Positions 8,206 through 17,759 are shown, numbered from the stretch's first letter. The stretch is DNA of 64,000 nt from Spirochaetota bacterium (GCA_025457915.1 JALOTL010000006.1:1-64000), one strand, 5' to 3'. Program-made: numbers and translations. Notes: a model not told the origin generated them from the letters alone.

Positions 8206-9554
8206 AAAGCCTCTTCTCCTAAACCGACAATCGTGGAAATCTTTGCGATAGTATTCATGTAATTATATATGGCTGAATTGTATCCCAGCTGGGCATTGAT
8301 CAGTGACACTTCGGCGTCCTGGAGCTCCAGCTGTGAAACGATTCCGTTTTCATAACTTTTCCTGGCCAGAAGCATGTTTTTTTCAGCATTTTTGATAATG
8401 AGTTTAGCGGTGTTTATCTGCTGGCTGAATTCATTCAGGTTATTAAAAAGGTTGCGGAGCATGTTTTTCATATTCATCTGGATGTCGCGTTCTTTGTAGA
8501 TAATTTTATTATACTCGTTTTTGGCCGCATCAACCTTTGCCTGTACGGCGCCGCTGCTATAAATGGATATTCGTGCACGAATAGCGGCATCAAACTTCGG
8601 CTCCCATTTTTTAGGTATAAAAACATCAGTGAATGTACTTGGATCCGAAATGCCGCCGTTTCTGAATCCCAGGGAAAACATGACGTCAACTTCCGGTTTG
8701 TGCCCGGCCTTTTCAATATCAATTTTAATTTTAGAAATACGCTTATGGATTTTTATGATCCTTATTTCAGGGAAATAGGATTCGCCGAGCTTATGAAGAT
8801 CTTCCAGTGTGAATTTTATTTCAGGTACTTCTTCAATCGGGATCATCGTCAGAGTCCTGCCGGTATCGGTCAGTCCCATGGCTGTATAAAGATTGTTTCT
8901 AATCTGTCGTTCATTGTTTTTCGCTTTTTCAAATTCGAGCTGAGCTTCATTGAAACCAATCTCGGCCTTTGATACGTCAAGGAGTGGCCTCTGGCCGCTG
9001 TTGAAAAGTCTTTTTGCAATACTTAATTTTTCCTTGTTCTTTTCCAATATTTTTTCCCTTGCGGCAAGGTTCTGCTGGGACATCTGATAAAGGTAATATG
9101 AATTTTTAACGTTGTATACAACGTCATTCATTACTTTTTGAGATTGGATCCTGGAGAGGTCCATTGATGTTCTGGCGGATTCTTGATAATTCTGATATTT
9201 GGCATTATAAATCGGATAAGCTGCCGTTAAGCCTGCAAAAAGACCGAACGTTGTATCAACTCCAGAAACAAGAAAAGAGGCATTGGGAGTTGAACTGGAT
9301 TTCATATATTCATATGTTTTAAGTTCACCGTTTATACTCAACCCGCCCAGACCTTTATAATACCTGTATTCAGCATACGCCCTTTCCTTGTCTTCCTTTG
9401 CAACAAAAATGTCCGGATGATTTTGCATGGCGATATTAATGCATTCAGGAAGTGTTATCTGCCTGGAAATATTTTTTTGATTTTGTGGATTTTCCTGAGC
9501 TGAGACAGAATAAACAATTAAAAAAAACACTATGATCGAACAAACATATCTCAT
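8190..9554 (-). CDS. TolC-family outer-membrane efflux protein
   Basis: Outer-membrane channel of the TolC (OEP) family, 454 residues. It has a clear signal peptide (hydrophobic residues 4-17, cleavage likely after VSAQ). Two repeated halves follow, each with long alanine/asparagine-rich helices. The first half has the LPECINIAMQNHPDI start typical of OEP proteins and RPLLDVSKAEIGFNEAQLEFEKAK. The second has the matching NGIVSQLELQDAEVSLINAQLGYNSAIY. The Shine-Dalgarno AGGA sits well before the ATG. It is the first gene of the export operon and is preceded by a good sigma-70-like promoter at 9609-9638. Confidence 0.92.
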   Translation of the reverse strand: MRYVCSIIVFFLIVYSVSAQENPQNQKNISRQITLPECINIAMQNHPDIFVAKEDKERAYAEYRYYKGLGGLSINGELKTYEYMKSSSTPNASFLVSGVDTTFGLFAGLTAAYPIYNAKYQNYQESARTSMDLSRIQSQKVMNDVVYNVKNSYYLYQMSQQNLAAREKILEKNKEKLSIAKRLFNSGQRPLLDVSKAEIGFNEAQLEFEKAKNNERQIRNNLYTAMGLTDTGRTLTMIPIEEVPEIKFTLEDLHKLGESYFPEIRIIKIHKRISKIKIDIEKAGHKPEVDVMFSLGFRNGGISDPSTFTDVFIPKKWEPKFDAAIRARISIYSSGAVQAKVDAAKNEYNKIIYKERDIQMNMKNMLRNLFNNLNEFSQQINTAKLIIKNAEKNMLLARKSYENGIVSQLELQDAEVSLINAQLGYNSAIYNYMNTIAKISTIVGLGEEALCKKK

Positions 9555-9608
9555 TATTGATCCTGTTGCTTAAAAAAAGCTAAAAATGATGTTTTTATAG
9601 ATTTGATC

Positions 9609-9638
9609 ATTTTAAATTGATTTAATGAAGTCTGTCAA
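9609..9638 (-). promoter_or_regulatory. Sigma-70-like promoter of the tolC-adaptor-ATPase operon
   Basis: On the minus strand TTGACA (9638-9633), an 18-base spacer and TAAAAT (9614-9609) form a near-consensus promoter. It would start transcription about 45-50 bases upstream of the tolC-like ATG. Confidence 0.6.
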
Positions 9639-9811
9639 CAAAATATCTCGCTTTGAGTAGTTTTATTATTATTCTTAAATATACATCAAAAATTAATTTA
9701 ATTTAATTATTCCTCAATTTTTTTATAATTCAGAATATAATATTAATTTTGAAAATAAAAAAATGCTATTGTTACCAATTTAACAATAATTATGAATCCA
9801 ATAAAAAATTA

Positions 9812-9839
9812 TTGACAGTAGCATGTCCCTGTTTAAAAG
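9812..9839 (+). promoter_or_regulatory. Promoter of the tRNA-Thr/tRNA-Tyr unit
   Basis: TTGACA at 9812-9817 is preceded by an A-tract (AAAAAATTATTGACA, identical to the one before tRNA-Asn). It is followed after 16 bases by the weak -10 TAAAAG at 9834-9839. Transcription would start about 10 bases before the mature tRNA-Thr. The -35 and A-tract are convincing; the -10 choice is not certain. Confidence 0.5.
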
Positions 9840-9856
9840 GGTTAGTCTAGTATGCC

Positions 9857-9929
9857 GCTGGCGTAGCTCAATCGGCAGAGCAGCTGATTTGTAATCAGCA
9901 TGTTGGGGGTTCAATTCCTCTCGCCAGCT
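9857..9929 (+). tRNA. tRNA-Thr (anticodon TGT)
   Basis: A cloverleaf can be folded by eye. Acceptor GCTGGCG pairs with CGCCAGC. The D-arm contains AGCTCAATCGGCAGAGC. The anticodon stem GCTGA/TCAGC encloses the loop TTTGTAA with anticodon TGT. The T-arm has GGTTCAATTCC. It is 73 nt, the CCA is not encoded, and it is followed after three bases by tRNA-Tyr. Confidence 0.95.
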
Positions 9930-9932
9930 CAC

Positions 9933-10014
9933 GGTGAGGTTCCCGAGTGGCTAAAGGGAGCAGACTGTAAATCTGCCGGCGATGCCTTCGGAGGTTCGAA
10001 TCCTCCCCTCACCA
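9933..10014 (+). tRNA. tRNA-Tyr (anticodon GTA)
   Basis: Class II tRNA of 82 nt with a long variable arm. Acceptor GGTGAGG pairs with CCTCACC. The anticodon stem GCAGA/TCTGC encloses the loop CTGTAAA with anticodon GTA. A variable-arm hairpin is around CGATGCCTTCGG, and the T-arm has GGTTCGAATCC. It is a QueA pathway substrate type (GUN anticodon). No obvious terminator follows; transcription may continue into the ThiF-like gene. Confidence 0.95.
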
Positions 10015-10069
10015 AAGAAAATTTCATCAATTCCATAACCTCTTTTTTCCCAAAAAAATTTTTCGTGTC

Positions 10070-10083
10070 ACAGGTAAACCTGT
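10070..10083. promoter_or_regulatory. Inverted repeat abutting the ThiF-like start codon
   Basis: ACAGGT-AA-ACCTGT, a perfect 6-bp inverted repeat, ends one base before the ATG at 10084. It would place a hairpin or operator over the ribosome-binding region. No other Shine-Dalgarno is obvious. Function unknown. Confidence 0.3.
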
Positions 10084-10827
10084 ATGATTTCCAGCCATGA
10101 AATGAAATTATATAAAAAGCAGCTGGGTATAAATGGGTGGGGAAAACAAATCCAGGATAAAATCAAAGAAACATCCGTTTTCATTGCCGGTGCCGGCGGT
10201 CTCGGGAGCCCGGTATCTTTATATCTTGCTGCTGCTGGAATAGGAAAATTGATCATCTGTGATAATGACAGGGTTGAGCATTCCAATCTCAACCGTCAGA
10301 TCCTCCATGGATTCAACGATATTAAACGGTTCAAAACAGATTCCGCATCCGACCGGCTTAAAGAATTAAATCCCTACATTGAAATCAAATTATACAATGA
10401 AAAAATCACAACAAACAATTCAATAAACCTGGTATCCGGAGCTGATATAATTGTTGACTGCCTTGATAATTTTCATACAAGATTTATCATTAATGAAGTA
10501 TCAGTAAAAAAAAGAATACCGATGGTTCATGCCGGAGTGGCCGAGATGAATGGGCAGGTTACTTTCATTTGTCCGCCTGAAACCGCCTGTCTGGAATGCT
10601 TTATGCCTAAAAAAAGTAAAAGAGGCTTCAGTATCGTGGGTGCAACCGCAGGTATTATAGGTTCCATCCAGGCCATGGAAGTAATTAAATATATCACGGG
10701 AACAGGGGTGAACCTGAAAAACAGGCTCCTTATTTTTGACGGTAAAAACAATCGTTTTGAATCGATAAATCTGTTCAGGAACCCGAATTGCAAGATATGC
10801 GGAAAAATTGACAGGAGGAGTCAATGA
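10084..10827 (+). CDS. ThiF/MoeB/HesA-family adenylyltransferase
   Basis: E1-like enzyme that adenylates the C-terminal glycine of a ubiquitin-like sulfur carrier (ThiS/MoaD type). It has the nucleotide-binding GAGGLGSPVSLYLAAAGIG (about residues 36-54), the DNDRVEHSNLNRQIL segment with the adenylation arginine, and DCLDNFHTRFIIN. Zinc ligands are in CLEC and CKIC. The C-terminal GIIGSIQAMEVIKYITG is typical. The loop between the zinc cysteine pair and the GIIGS helix is short and lacks the cysteine often seen in ThiF. No sulfur carrier, thiG or moaE gene is nearby, so thiamine, molybdopterin or other thiolation cannot be chosen. Internal starts at 10102 are possible. It overlaps the next ORF by four bases. 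Confidence 0.85.
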   Translation: MISSHEMKLYKKQLGINGWGKQIQDKIKETSVFIAGAGGLGSPVSLYLAAAGIGKLIICDNDRVEHSNLNRQILHGFNDIKRFKTDSASDRLKELNPYIEIKLYNEKITTNNSINLVSGADIIVDCLDNFHTRFIINEVSVKKRIPMVHAGVAEMNGQVTFICPPETACLECFMPKKSKRGFSIVGATAGIIGSIQAMEVIKYITGTGVNLKNRLLIFDGKNNRFESINLFRNPNCKICGKIDRRSQ

Positions 10828-11147
10828 GCACAAAAGTAAAAATCATCGGATTATTCAGCGTCATCATTCTTGGGATAACCGGGTATTTATATTTCAGGTA
10901 CTACTTCACTTATGAACAAAAAAATATCCTGCTGAGGAAGGTCGATACCATAACCGGTCAAAATCTTACCGTTACCGTTTTCGGGTTCGACGGCAGAATC
11001 ATCAAACGATGGATTAATATTAAAAAAATAAGTTCAGGACGGATAAGAGAAAATACCGGGGAAAGAAATTACACTTATTTTTATACAAAAGACAACAAGT
11101 ATGTCCAGATACCGGATTCGGTGTGGTACATAGCCGAAGAGGAATAA
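10824..11147 (+). CDS. Small membrane-anchored protein, unknown function
   Basis: 107 residues with one N-terminal transmembrane segment (about residues 7-27, VKIIGLFSVIILGITGYLYF). A small, probably extracytoplasmic, beta-rich domain follows with NLTVTVFGFDGRIIKRW and TYFYTKDNKYVQIP. I do not recognise the family. The ATG overlaps the ThiF-like stop (ATGA) and the gene ends two bases before recG. It is therefore very likely a real translated member of this operon although it has no named relatives that I can recall. Confidence 0.7.
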   Translation: MSTKVKIIGLFSVIILGITGYLYFRYYFTYEQKNILLRKVDTITGQNLTVTVFGFDGRIIKRWINIKKISSGRIRENTGERNYTYFYTKDNKYVQIPDSVWYIAEEE

Positions 11148-11148
11148 A

Positions 11149-13242
11149 TTGCTTGAATCCGGCATCCAGACACTAAAAGGGATAGGTCCGCAAAAAGCAA
11201 GTCTGATAAAAAAAGAGGCCGGTATAGGCTCAGTCGGTGATCTTCTTTATTATCTCCCGCGACGATACCTTGACAGGTCATCGTTTAAAAAAATCAAGGA
11301 TTGCTTTGAAAATGAAATTGCAACAATTTCAGGGACAATTATAGAATCTGCTGTTACAGGTTATAAAAAAAAACATCTCGATGTAATTATTGACGACGGG
11401 TCAGACTCTTTGACCGCTGTTTTTTTCGGCGGATTGAATTATTTTAAAAAAATTTTCAATCCCGGAGATCAGATAATACTGGCAGGGAAGATTTCTTTTT
11501 TCGGTAAAAAGCAAATGGTTCATCCTGATTTTGATTTCCTTGATGAATCATCATCGATACAATCAATCAACACAGGAAGGATCGTACCCCTTTACAGATC
11601 GACTGAAAAACTCCGTGCTGCCGGGTTCGATTCCAGGGGGTTCCGGAGAATAATACGAAGCGCAATAGACCTTTATTTGAATGATATGTCGGAAATTCAT
11701 GATTCATCGATCATATCAAAAAACGGACTCCCGGGCATACGGGATGCAATATCAGCCCTGCACTTCCCTGAATCTTTCAGTCAGGCATCGGATGCAAGAG
11801 ACAGGCTGGTGTACGATGAAATTTTTTTTATACTTTTCCTTTTTCTTTTCATAAAAAAGAAATCAAGGGAAACGACATCAAAAATAACAGTCCATACGGA
11901 TCTCTCAAAATTTGATGCGTTCATATCAAGCCTGCCGTTCCAGCTTACTCCCGACCAGGCATTATCCATTGAAGAAATAAAAAAAGATATTCTCTCCGGA
12001 TATCCGATGAACAGGCTGCTGCAGGGCGACGTTGGCTCCGGAAAGACCGCAGTTTCAATAGCTGCTTCCCTTATTGCAGCCGGAACAGGTCGACAGACCG
12101 CCCTGATGGCTCCCACTGAAATTCTGGCATCACAGCATTATTCTACTTTTAATAAATTTCTTTCAGGCATCGGAATGCACATTGATCTGCTTACAGGAGG
12201 CACTTCCCGGTCAGACAGGAAAACCATATATGAATCTCTGGCCTCCGGTAAAACAGATATAATCATCGGGACACACGCCCTGCTCCAGCCTGAATTAAAA
12301 TTCAATAAACTCGGACTGATAGTCATCGACGAACAGCACCGGTTCGGGGTGGAGCAGAGATCTGAACTGCGGAAAAAGGGCGTTGATGCCGATCTTCTCG
12401 TAATGACTGCCACGCCGATACCGAGATCACTTTCATTGACCCTGTACGGTGACCTTGATATTTCACAGATAAAAACCAGACCATCAAACAGGATACCGGT
12501 AAAAACTCTTGCCTTCCCCTCGTCCAGGCGCAGGGGGGTTTACAATTCTATTGAAAATTATATCAGCCAGGGCCGCCAGATTTATTATGTTCTTCCGATA
12601 ATCGACGATTCCGAAAAGACCGAACTCAAATCCGTCATGTCGGAATATGAGAATCTTAAAAATAATATTTTCAGGCACAGAAGGGTCGAATTGCTTCACG
12701 GGAGGATGAAACAGCAGGAAAAAGATGTTACAATGAAAAAATTTGCCTCTGGTGAAATAGACATGCTGGTTTCGACAACTGTAATCGAAGTCGGCGTCGA
12801 CGTTCCGAACGCGAGTGTAATCATTATCGAGCACTCTGACAGATTCGGGCTGTCCCAGCTGCACCAGTTAAGAGGCAGGGTCGGTAGAGGCATCCATCAG
12901 TCATTCTGCATACTTCTCTACCAGGATAACATATCTGAAGATTCACTCAAAAGGATAAACATCATCAAGGAAACAGATGACGGCTTTGAAATATCCGAGC
13001 AGGACCTTGTCATGCGCGGTTCAGGTGAACTGATTGGCTCGAAACAGCACGGGTACGACGAATTATTTGAATTTACCGATTTATCAAAGGATTCAGAAAT
13101 GATAATGAAGGCAAGAAGTGACGCAATTGCTGCTGTAAATTCCGATAATCCCGGTCGTTATATTGACATCATAAAAAAAACAAGGTACAGAAGGATACTT
13201 GACTTATTATACCGCGAAAATATTCAGACAATAATTTCATAG
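11149..13242 (+). CDS. recG: ATP-dependent DNA helicase RecG
   Basis: RecG remodels stalled replication forks and Holliday junctions. The 697-residue protein has the N-terminal wedge/OB domain (LKGIGPQKASLIKKE, DLLYYLPRRYLDRS). Superfamily-2 helicase motifs follow: LLQGDVGSGKTAVS (motif I), DEQHRFGVEQR (DExH box), MTATPIPRSL (motif III), TTVIEVGVDVPNASV (motif V) and QLRGRVGRG (motif VI). The C-terminal part contains MRGSGELIGSKQHG. The start is a TTG at 11149, supported by AGAGGA six bases upstream within the end of the preceding gene. The gene ends two bases from a convergent unknown gene, without a visible terminator. Confidence 0.97.
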   Translation: MLESGIQTLKGIGPQKASLIKKEAGIGSVGDLLYYLPRRYLDRSSFKKIKDCFENEIATISGTIIESAVTGYKKKHLDVIIDDGSDSLTAVFFGGLNYFKKIFNPGDQIILAGKISFFGKKQMVHPDFDFLDESSSIQSINTGRIVPLYRSTEKLRAAGFDSRGFRRIIRSAIDLYLNDMSEIHDSSIISKNGLPGIRDAISALHFPESFSQASDARDRLVYDEIFFILFLFLFIKKKSRETTSKITVHTDLSKFDAFISSLPFQLTPDQALSIEEIKKDILSGYPMNRLLQGDVGSGKTAVSIAASLIAAGTGRQTALMAPTEILASQHYSTFNKFLSGIGMHIDLLTGGTSRSDRKTIYESLASGKTDIIIGTHALLQPELKFNKLGLIVIDEQHRFGVEQRSELRKKGVDADLLVMTATPIPRSLSLTLYGDLDISQIKTRPSNRIPVKTLAFPSSRRRGVYNSIENYISQGRQIYYVLPIIDDSEKTELKSVMSEYENLKNNIFRHRRVELLHGRMKQQEKDVTMKKFASGEIDMLVSTTVIEVGVDVPNASVIIIEHSDRFGLSQLHQLRGRVGRGIHQSFCILLYQDNISEDSLKRINIIKETDDGFEISEQDLVMRGSGELIGSKQHGYDELFEFTDLSKDSEMIMKARSDAIAAVNSDNPGRYIDIIKKTRYRRILDLLYRENIQTIIS

Positions 13243-13244
13243 AT

Positions 13245-14186
13245 TCATCCGAATATTGTTCTTTCAATGAATCGTTTATAAACCACCATGTTGGATAAAC
13301 CGAACCAATCAGCTCCTTTAATCTTCAACAGCTTTTCCCGGGATATGGTTTTCTCTGGAGGCATCCTGGAGATAATATCATTATATCTTGCATTGAAATT
13401 TTTTAATTCTATTGAATATCTTTTTTCGATGATGTCCTTGAATTCTTCATATGCCTGAATACTGTCAAAACTGATATCCAGGGCATTGATGTTCTGCTCA
13501 AACCATATTAAAATCTTCATTTTTATAAATTCATGAGGATAAAACTTAACAGCCATATTCCCCTTGGAATATTTATAGCAAAAGCCGAATTTCTGAGTTT
13601 CAAAACGAACCATAATAATTTTAAATAAACTCAGAGGTCCGAGGTGATAAATAAACAGCTGCTTTTTTGATTCTTCAATGTTGAAATATTTTTTTATGTT
13701 TTCAATTTCGTCTATGATTATTTTATAAATAAAAGCATCGTATTCATTGCTGACGTTCAGAGATGGTTTTCTAATGAAATTAATTAACATTTTTTTTACA
13801 TTTAAATTTATCATTTCGGCGGTTATGGTCTTTTCTGTAAAATAAAATGACGCATTCAGATCTTTTTTTTCGTTTTCAAAGAGCGTGAAATCCAGATCGA
13901 TTATATACGGTTCTTTAGTATTCCATGACTTGGTTCCCTTTACCGTAAAATGAAATTGATCTTTATCGGATATCTTTATCTGTTCCGGTTTTCTGTTTAA
14001 TTTATAATCATCAGCGGGCGCTGATTCAATTTTTAACGGTTTTTTTTCATCTGACTTTTCTAAGTTTCCGATAGCCGTTCCGGCTTCGTCTCCCAGTAAA
14101 TCTTCTACGTCAATTTCATCAGTTTCTGAAATATTATCGAGATCCGGATTTTCAATATCAGATAAAATTTGATCGATTTCATCCAT
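13245..14186 (-). CDS. Acidic N-terminus protein, unknown function
   Basis: I do not recognise this 313-residue protein. The first ~60 residues are strongly acidic and probably disordered (DEIDQILSDIENPDLDN, DEIDVEDLLGDEAG). The rest is a mixed alpha/beta soluble region with many aromatic residues and no signal peptide. A segment near the C-terminus (EKLLKIKGADWFGLSNMVVYKRFI) is the most conserved-looking part. The ATG at 14186 has a GAGG Shine-Dalgarno six bases upstream; an in-frame TTG at 14198 overlaps the ftsH stop but lacks one. It follows ftsH closely and is probably co-transcribed with it. Confidence 0.7.
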   Translation of the reverse strand: MDEIDQILSDIENPDLDNISETDEIDVEDLLGDEAGTAIGNLEKSDEKKPLKIESAPADDYKLNRKPEQIKISDKDQFHFTVKGTKSWNTKEPYIIDLDFTLFENEKKDLNASFYFTEKTITAEMINLNVKKMLINFIRKPSLNVSNEYDAFIYKIIIDEIENIKKYFNIEESKKQLFIYHLGPLSLFKIIMVRFETQKFGFCYKYSKGNMAVKFYPHEFIKMKILIWFEQNINALDISFDSIQAYEEFKDIIEKRYSIELKNFNARYNDIISRMPPEKTISREKLLKIKGADWFGLSNMVVYKRFIERTIFG

Positions 14187-14194
14187 TAATATCC

Positions 14195-16132
14195 TCAATC
14201 AGGTTCGGATTGGTTTTCTCTTTCTTCTTTATCTTCCTTTCTATGATCGTTTTTATTTTTTCCCGTGCCTCCGTTTTGAAGTGGAGGAAGTTCACCGCCT
14301 TCCATTATTATTTTTATTTCTTCTGTGTTGAGTGTTTCGCGTTCGATAAGATTTTTTGCAAGGCTGTCAAGTTTCTGCCAGTATTTTTTCAGAATTTTTC
14401 TCGCATCGTTCCTGCAGTTATCTATTATAGCATTGACCTCCTCATCGATGATCTGGGCTGTCGCTTCGCTGTAGTCCCTGTGCTGAGATATTTCTCTGCC
14501 AAGGAAAATTTGTTCGTTTCTTTTACCGAATGTGAGCAGGCCCAGTTTTTCGCTCATTCCCCATTCACACACCATGCGCCTTGCGATGTCAGACGCACGT
14601 TCAAGGTCATTGCTCGAACCCGTCGTGACTTCGTTGAATTTTATCTCCTCAACAATGTGTCCCCCAAAAAGAATTTTTATCTGGTTCAGCCAGTATCCCT
14701 TCGAGTGAAGGTGCTTGTCCTCTTCAGGGAGCTGCATGGTAAGCCCCAGAGCCCTGCCCCTGGGAATTATTGTGACCTTGTGGACCGGATCGGAACCCGT
14801 CAGAACACCGAGAATTGCGTGACCGCCTTCATGATAGGCGATTATTTCTTTTTCCTTGTCGGAAATAAGTATGGACCTTCTTTCCGGCCCCATCAACACC
14901 TTGTCCTTTGCATCCTCCATGTCAGGCATTGAAACACGTTTTTTATTTCTTCTGGCGGCAAGCAGGGCTGCCTCATTGACAAGATTGGCCAGATCCGCTC
15001 CGGTGAAACCCGGCGTTCCTCTGGCGATTATTTTGAGATCGACCTCCCTGGATAATGGTATTTTTTTTGAATGTACCGCCAGTATTTTTTCCCGGCCCTT
15101 TATGTCGGGAATATCCACGACAACCTGCCTGTCAAATCTACCGGGTCTTAATAGCGCCGGGTCGAGAACGTCGGGCCTGTTTGTCGCCGCTATGATAATT
15201 ACGCCTTCGTTCATTTCAAACCCGTCCATTTCAACAAGAAGCTGGTTGAGAGTCTGTTCTCTTTCATCGTGACCGCCTCCAAGGCCGGCGCCCCTGAGCC
15301 TGCCGACGGCATCAATTTCATCGATGAATATTATGCATGGTGCGCTTTTTTTGCCCTGGTCGAAAAGATCCCTGACCCTCGATGCGCCGACGCCGACGAA
15401 CATTTCGACGAAATCTGATCCGCTGATTGAAAAAAACGGAACACCGGCCTCCCCGGCTATCGCCCTTGCCAGCAGTGTTTTACCGGTTCCCGGAGGGCCC
15501 ATCAAAAGTACTCCCTTTGGAATTTTCGCGCCGATATTTATGAATTTTTTCGGTTCTTTTAAAAATTCCACGACCTCGTTCAGCTCTTCCTTGGCCTCGT
15601 CCACACCGGCTACGTCTTCAAATGTTACCCTGTTTTTCGTATCCGGATATAACCTTGCCTTGCTTTTGCCGAAAGAAAGCGCCTTGTTGCCGGTCGATTG
15701 AAGCTGGCGGATCATGATAAACCATATGAAACCGAAAAATAACAGCCATGGAAGGAAGTTGAGCAGACCCTTCAAAAATATATTGTCATCGTCGAATTTG
15801 CCTTCGACCTTGATCCCGCTCGCTATCAATAATCTCATCAGGTCCTGGTCTTCATAAGGGATCGAAGTAATAAAATCATATTTCTCTTTGTCGGATAATC
15901 CTTTTATGATGGGTTTTTTTTGTTCTATCTGTTTTTTATCCTTGAGATAAACGAAAATCTTTTTATTATTTTCAATGGTGACCCTTGATATTTCCTTGTT
16001 ATTAATTTTTTGAATGAAATCGCTGTATGTGAGATATTTGGTTTCGGTATCAGACTGGTTTAACTGAAAAATAGCGACCAGCAATACGGCTATCATCATG
16101 AAAAGTGCGATTTGTTTTACGGTTTTATTCAT
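14195..16132 (-). CDS. ftsH: ATP-dependent zinc metalloprotease FtsH
   Basis: Membrane-anchored AAA+ protease degrading misassembled membrane proteins and regulatory targets. Two TM helices flank a small periplasmic domain (about residues 6-24 and 125-142). The AAA domain shows Walker A GPPGTGKT (about 211-218), Walker [14 protein letters not shown], and the second region of homology [11 protein letters not shown]. The zinc protease site is HEGGH (about 433-437). The tail is charged ([15 protein letters not shown]). AGGAG precedes twin ATGs at 16135 and 16132; the second has better spacing. It lies downstream of tilS, a classic neighbour. Confidence 0.98.
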   Translation of the reverse strand: MNKTVKQIALFMMIAVLLVAIFQLNQSDTETKYLTYSDFIQKINNKEISRVTIENNKKIFVYLKDKKQIEQKKPIIKGLSDKEKYDFITSIPYEDQDLMRLLIASGIKVEGKFDDDNIFLKGLLNFLPWLLFFGFIWFIMIRQLQSTGNKALSFGKSKARLYPDTKNRVTFEDVAGVDEAKEELNEVVEFLKEPKKFINIGAKIPKGVLLMGPPGTGKTLLARAIAGEAGVPFFSISGSDFVEMFVGVGASRVRDLFDQGKKSAPCIIFIDEIDAVGRLRGAGLGGGHDEREQTLNQLLVEMDGFEMNEGVIIIAATNRPDVLDPALLRPGRFDRQVVVDIPDIKGREKILAVHSKKIPLSREVDLKIIARGTPGFTGADLANLVNEAALLAARRNKKRVSMPDMEDAKDKVLMGPERRSILISDKEKEIIAYHEGGHAILGVLTGSDPVHKVTIIPRGRALGLTMQLPEEDKHLHSKGYWLNQIKILFGGHIVEEIKFNEVTTGSSNDLERASDIARRMVCEWGMSEKLGLLTFGKRNEQIFLGREISQHRDYSEATAQIIDEEVNAIIDNCRNDARKILKKYWQKLDSLAKNLIERETLNTEEIKIIMEGGELPPLQNGGTGKNKNDHRKEDKEERENQSEPD

Positions 16133-16210
16133 CATAGTCTCCTGAAATTTATGGCTCTCACACACGGAAAAATTTTTTCAAGTTAAATCTGCGGCGGATG
16201 AGAAATAAAT

Positions 16211-17629
16211 TTAATCAAATTTCCTGAATATAGCAATAATTTTTTTTCCGCCTCCGGTTACAATAAAATCTCGACCTACCCTGTTTGAGCGGCCATTAAT
16301 AATCCCCGGCATGAAGGCGGCGATTTTATTGTTGAACACCAGTAGAGGAACGTCATTTTTAAAATCCATGTCAAGTTTCTTTTCATTCATAATCTTTTTA
16401 ATTTTTTTTGTCCCGGCTTCCGTTTCCATTCTGTCACCGGGCTTCCAGTTTCTTATTGAAATACTTGTTTTTGCTTCGAGTTCTATGAAAACAGCTGAAT
16501 TTTCATTTTTATGGATTTTAAAATATTCGTAATCTACTGACATTACGGTTATGGTAATACCCGGTTCCTTCATGTATACTTCACAAGGATCTGACGAACC
16601 CAGGTCAATAATATATTCCCAACCTGAATTCATTTTTTTCATGGTGGGATGGTTATTGATTTTTAAAAATTCAATACCATTGATGAGTTGTACTTCTATT
16701 TCAATGCCGGTTTTTTTATAAAGCGATTTTCTTTTTTTAACTGGAAAAATATTCTTAAAAATTTGTTCATAGGCATGTTTTTCTATGGAAATGCAGAATT
16801 CATCTCTTAATATCTTTTGAATCAAAAATCTCATAAGCCGCAGATTACCTTTAAGATCGCCGCATCTTAAATAAATACCGTCAACCCGTTTTTCAACGGT
16901 TTTTTCCATAAATTCACAGGTGAGAGATTCAAGCAATTTTTCATTCTCATTTGCATAATCCGCAATTGAAATTATGGATTCCTCAATCATCGGGAACCTG
17001 TACTCTATGCCGGGTATTATTTTATTCCGGATATAATTCCTCCGGTGTTCTTCAAGTGAATTACTGGAATCCTCCCTCCATGGTATACTGTTGTCATTCA
17101 AGTATCCGTATATTTCACGTGAGGATACGCACAGGAGCGGCCTGATTATATGATTTCTTTCAGGTCTGACCCCGCGCAGGCCGTACAGTCCCGTGCCGGT
17201 AAAAATTCTCATGAGAATAGTTTCTACATTATCGCTCCTGGAATGAGCCATGGTGATCTTATCATAGTGCCCTTCATTCCGGATCTTTTCAAGGCTGGAA
17301 TAACGATGGTTCCTTGCTTGTTCTTCAAAAGACATTTTTTTCAATTTATTTTTTTTGAAATCATGACGTTCGAGAAACAGTCTGATAGAGTGCCTGTCGC
17401 ACAATTCCGTTAAAAATAACTCGTCGGAATCGGATTCAGCACCGCGCATCATGTGGTTGAGATGAAAGGCGCCAAGATCGAGTTTTAAATCAGCCGCAAG
17501 GGCCAGCAGGACATGAAACAGGGCCATTGAGTCCTTGCCGGCGGAAATGGACATCAGAATACTGTCGCCTGCCGTGACAAGATTATGATTTAAAATATAA
17601 TCATGTATTTTATTAAAGAATAAATCCAT
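16211..17629 (-). CDS. tilS: tRNA(Ile)-lysidine synthase
   Basis: TilS converts C34 of the CAU-anticodon tRNA-Ile to lysidine so that it reads AUA. The ATP-binding PP-loop appears as SISAGKDSMALFH, a SAGKDS variant of the usual SGGxDS. The family segments HLNHMMRGAESDSDE, MAHSRSDNVETILMRIFTGTG and IRPLLCVSSREIYGYL follow. The C-terminal tRNA-binding region carries WKPGDRM. I set the start at the ATG at 17629, which has AGGA five bases upstream; the frame stays open 33 codons further with no such signal. It is divergent from the phosphohexomutase gene and followed by ftsH. Confidence 0.93.
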   Translation of the reverse strand: MDLFFNKIHDYILNHNLVTAGDSILMSISAGKDSMALFHVLLALAADLKLDLGAFHLNHMMRGAESDSDELFLTELCDRHSIRLFLERHDFKKNKLKKMSFEEQARNHRYSSLEKIRNEGHYDKITMAHSRSDNVETILMRIFTGTGLYGLRGVRPERNHIIRPLLCVSSREIYGYLNDNSIPWREDSSNSLEEHRRNYIRNKIIPGIEYRFPMIEESIISIADYANENEKLLESLTCEFMEKTVEKRVDGIYLRCGDLKGNLRLMRFLIQKILRDEFCISIEKHAYEQIFKNIFPVKKRKSLYKKTGIEIEVQLINGIEFLKINNHPTMKKMNSGWEYIIDLGSSDPCEVYMKEPGITITVMSVDYEYFKIHKNENSAVFIELEAKTSISIRNWKPGDRMETEAGTKKIKKIMNEKKLDMDFKNDVPLLVFNNKIAAFMPGIINGRSNRVGRDFIVTGGGKKIIAIFRKFD

Positions 17630-17759
17630 GGTAATCCTAAATATTACACATATTATCCCTACCTCTTTATGTAAATAATTAATTCCTTGAAAGATAAATT
17701 CGTTTGAAACAGGATTTTGTTCATTCATGAAATCAACAAACCATGTTTAAATAATTTTC

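Larger units (their letters stand above)
9555..9856. other. Divergent AT-rich intergenic region between the tolC-like gene and tRNA-Thr
   Basis: No gene is visible. The region carries the minus-strand promoter of the export operon at its left end and the plus-strand tRNA promoter at its right end. The middle (about 9640-9800) is very AT-rich with no structure I can support. Confidence 0.7.

Noticed and set aside
9900-10100. Plus-strand 66-codon frame across tRNA-Tyr
   Set aside because: Reads through the tRNA (GEVPEWLKGADCKSA-type artefact); no independent support.
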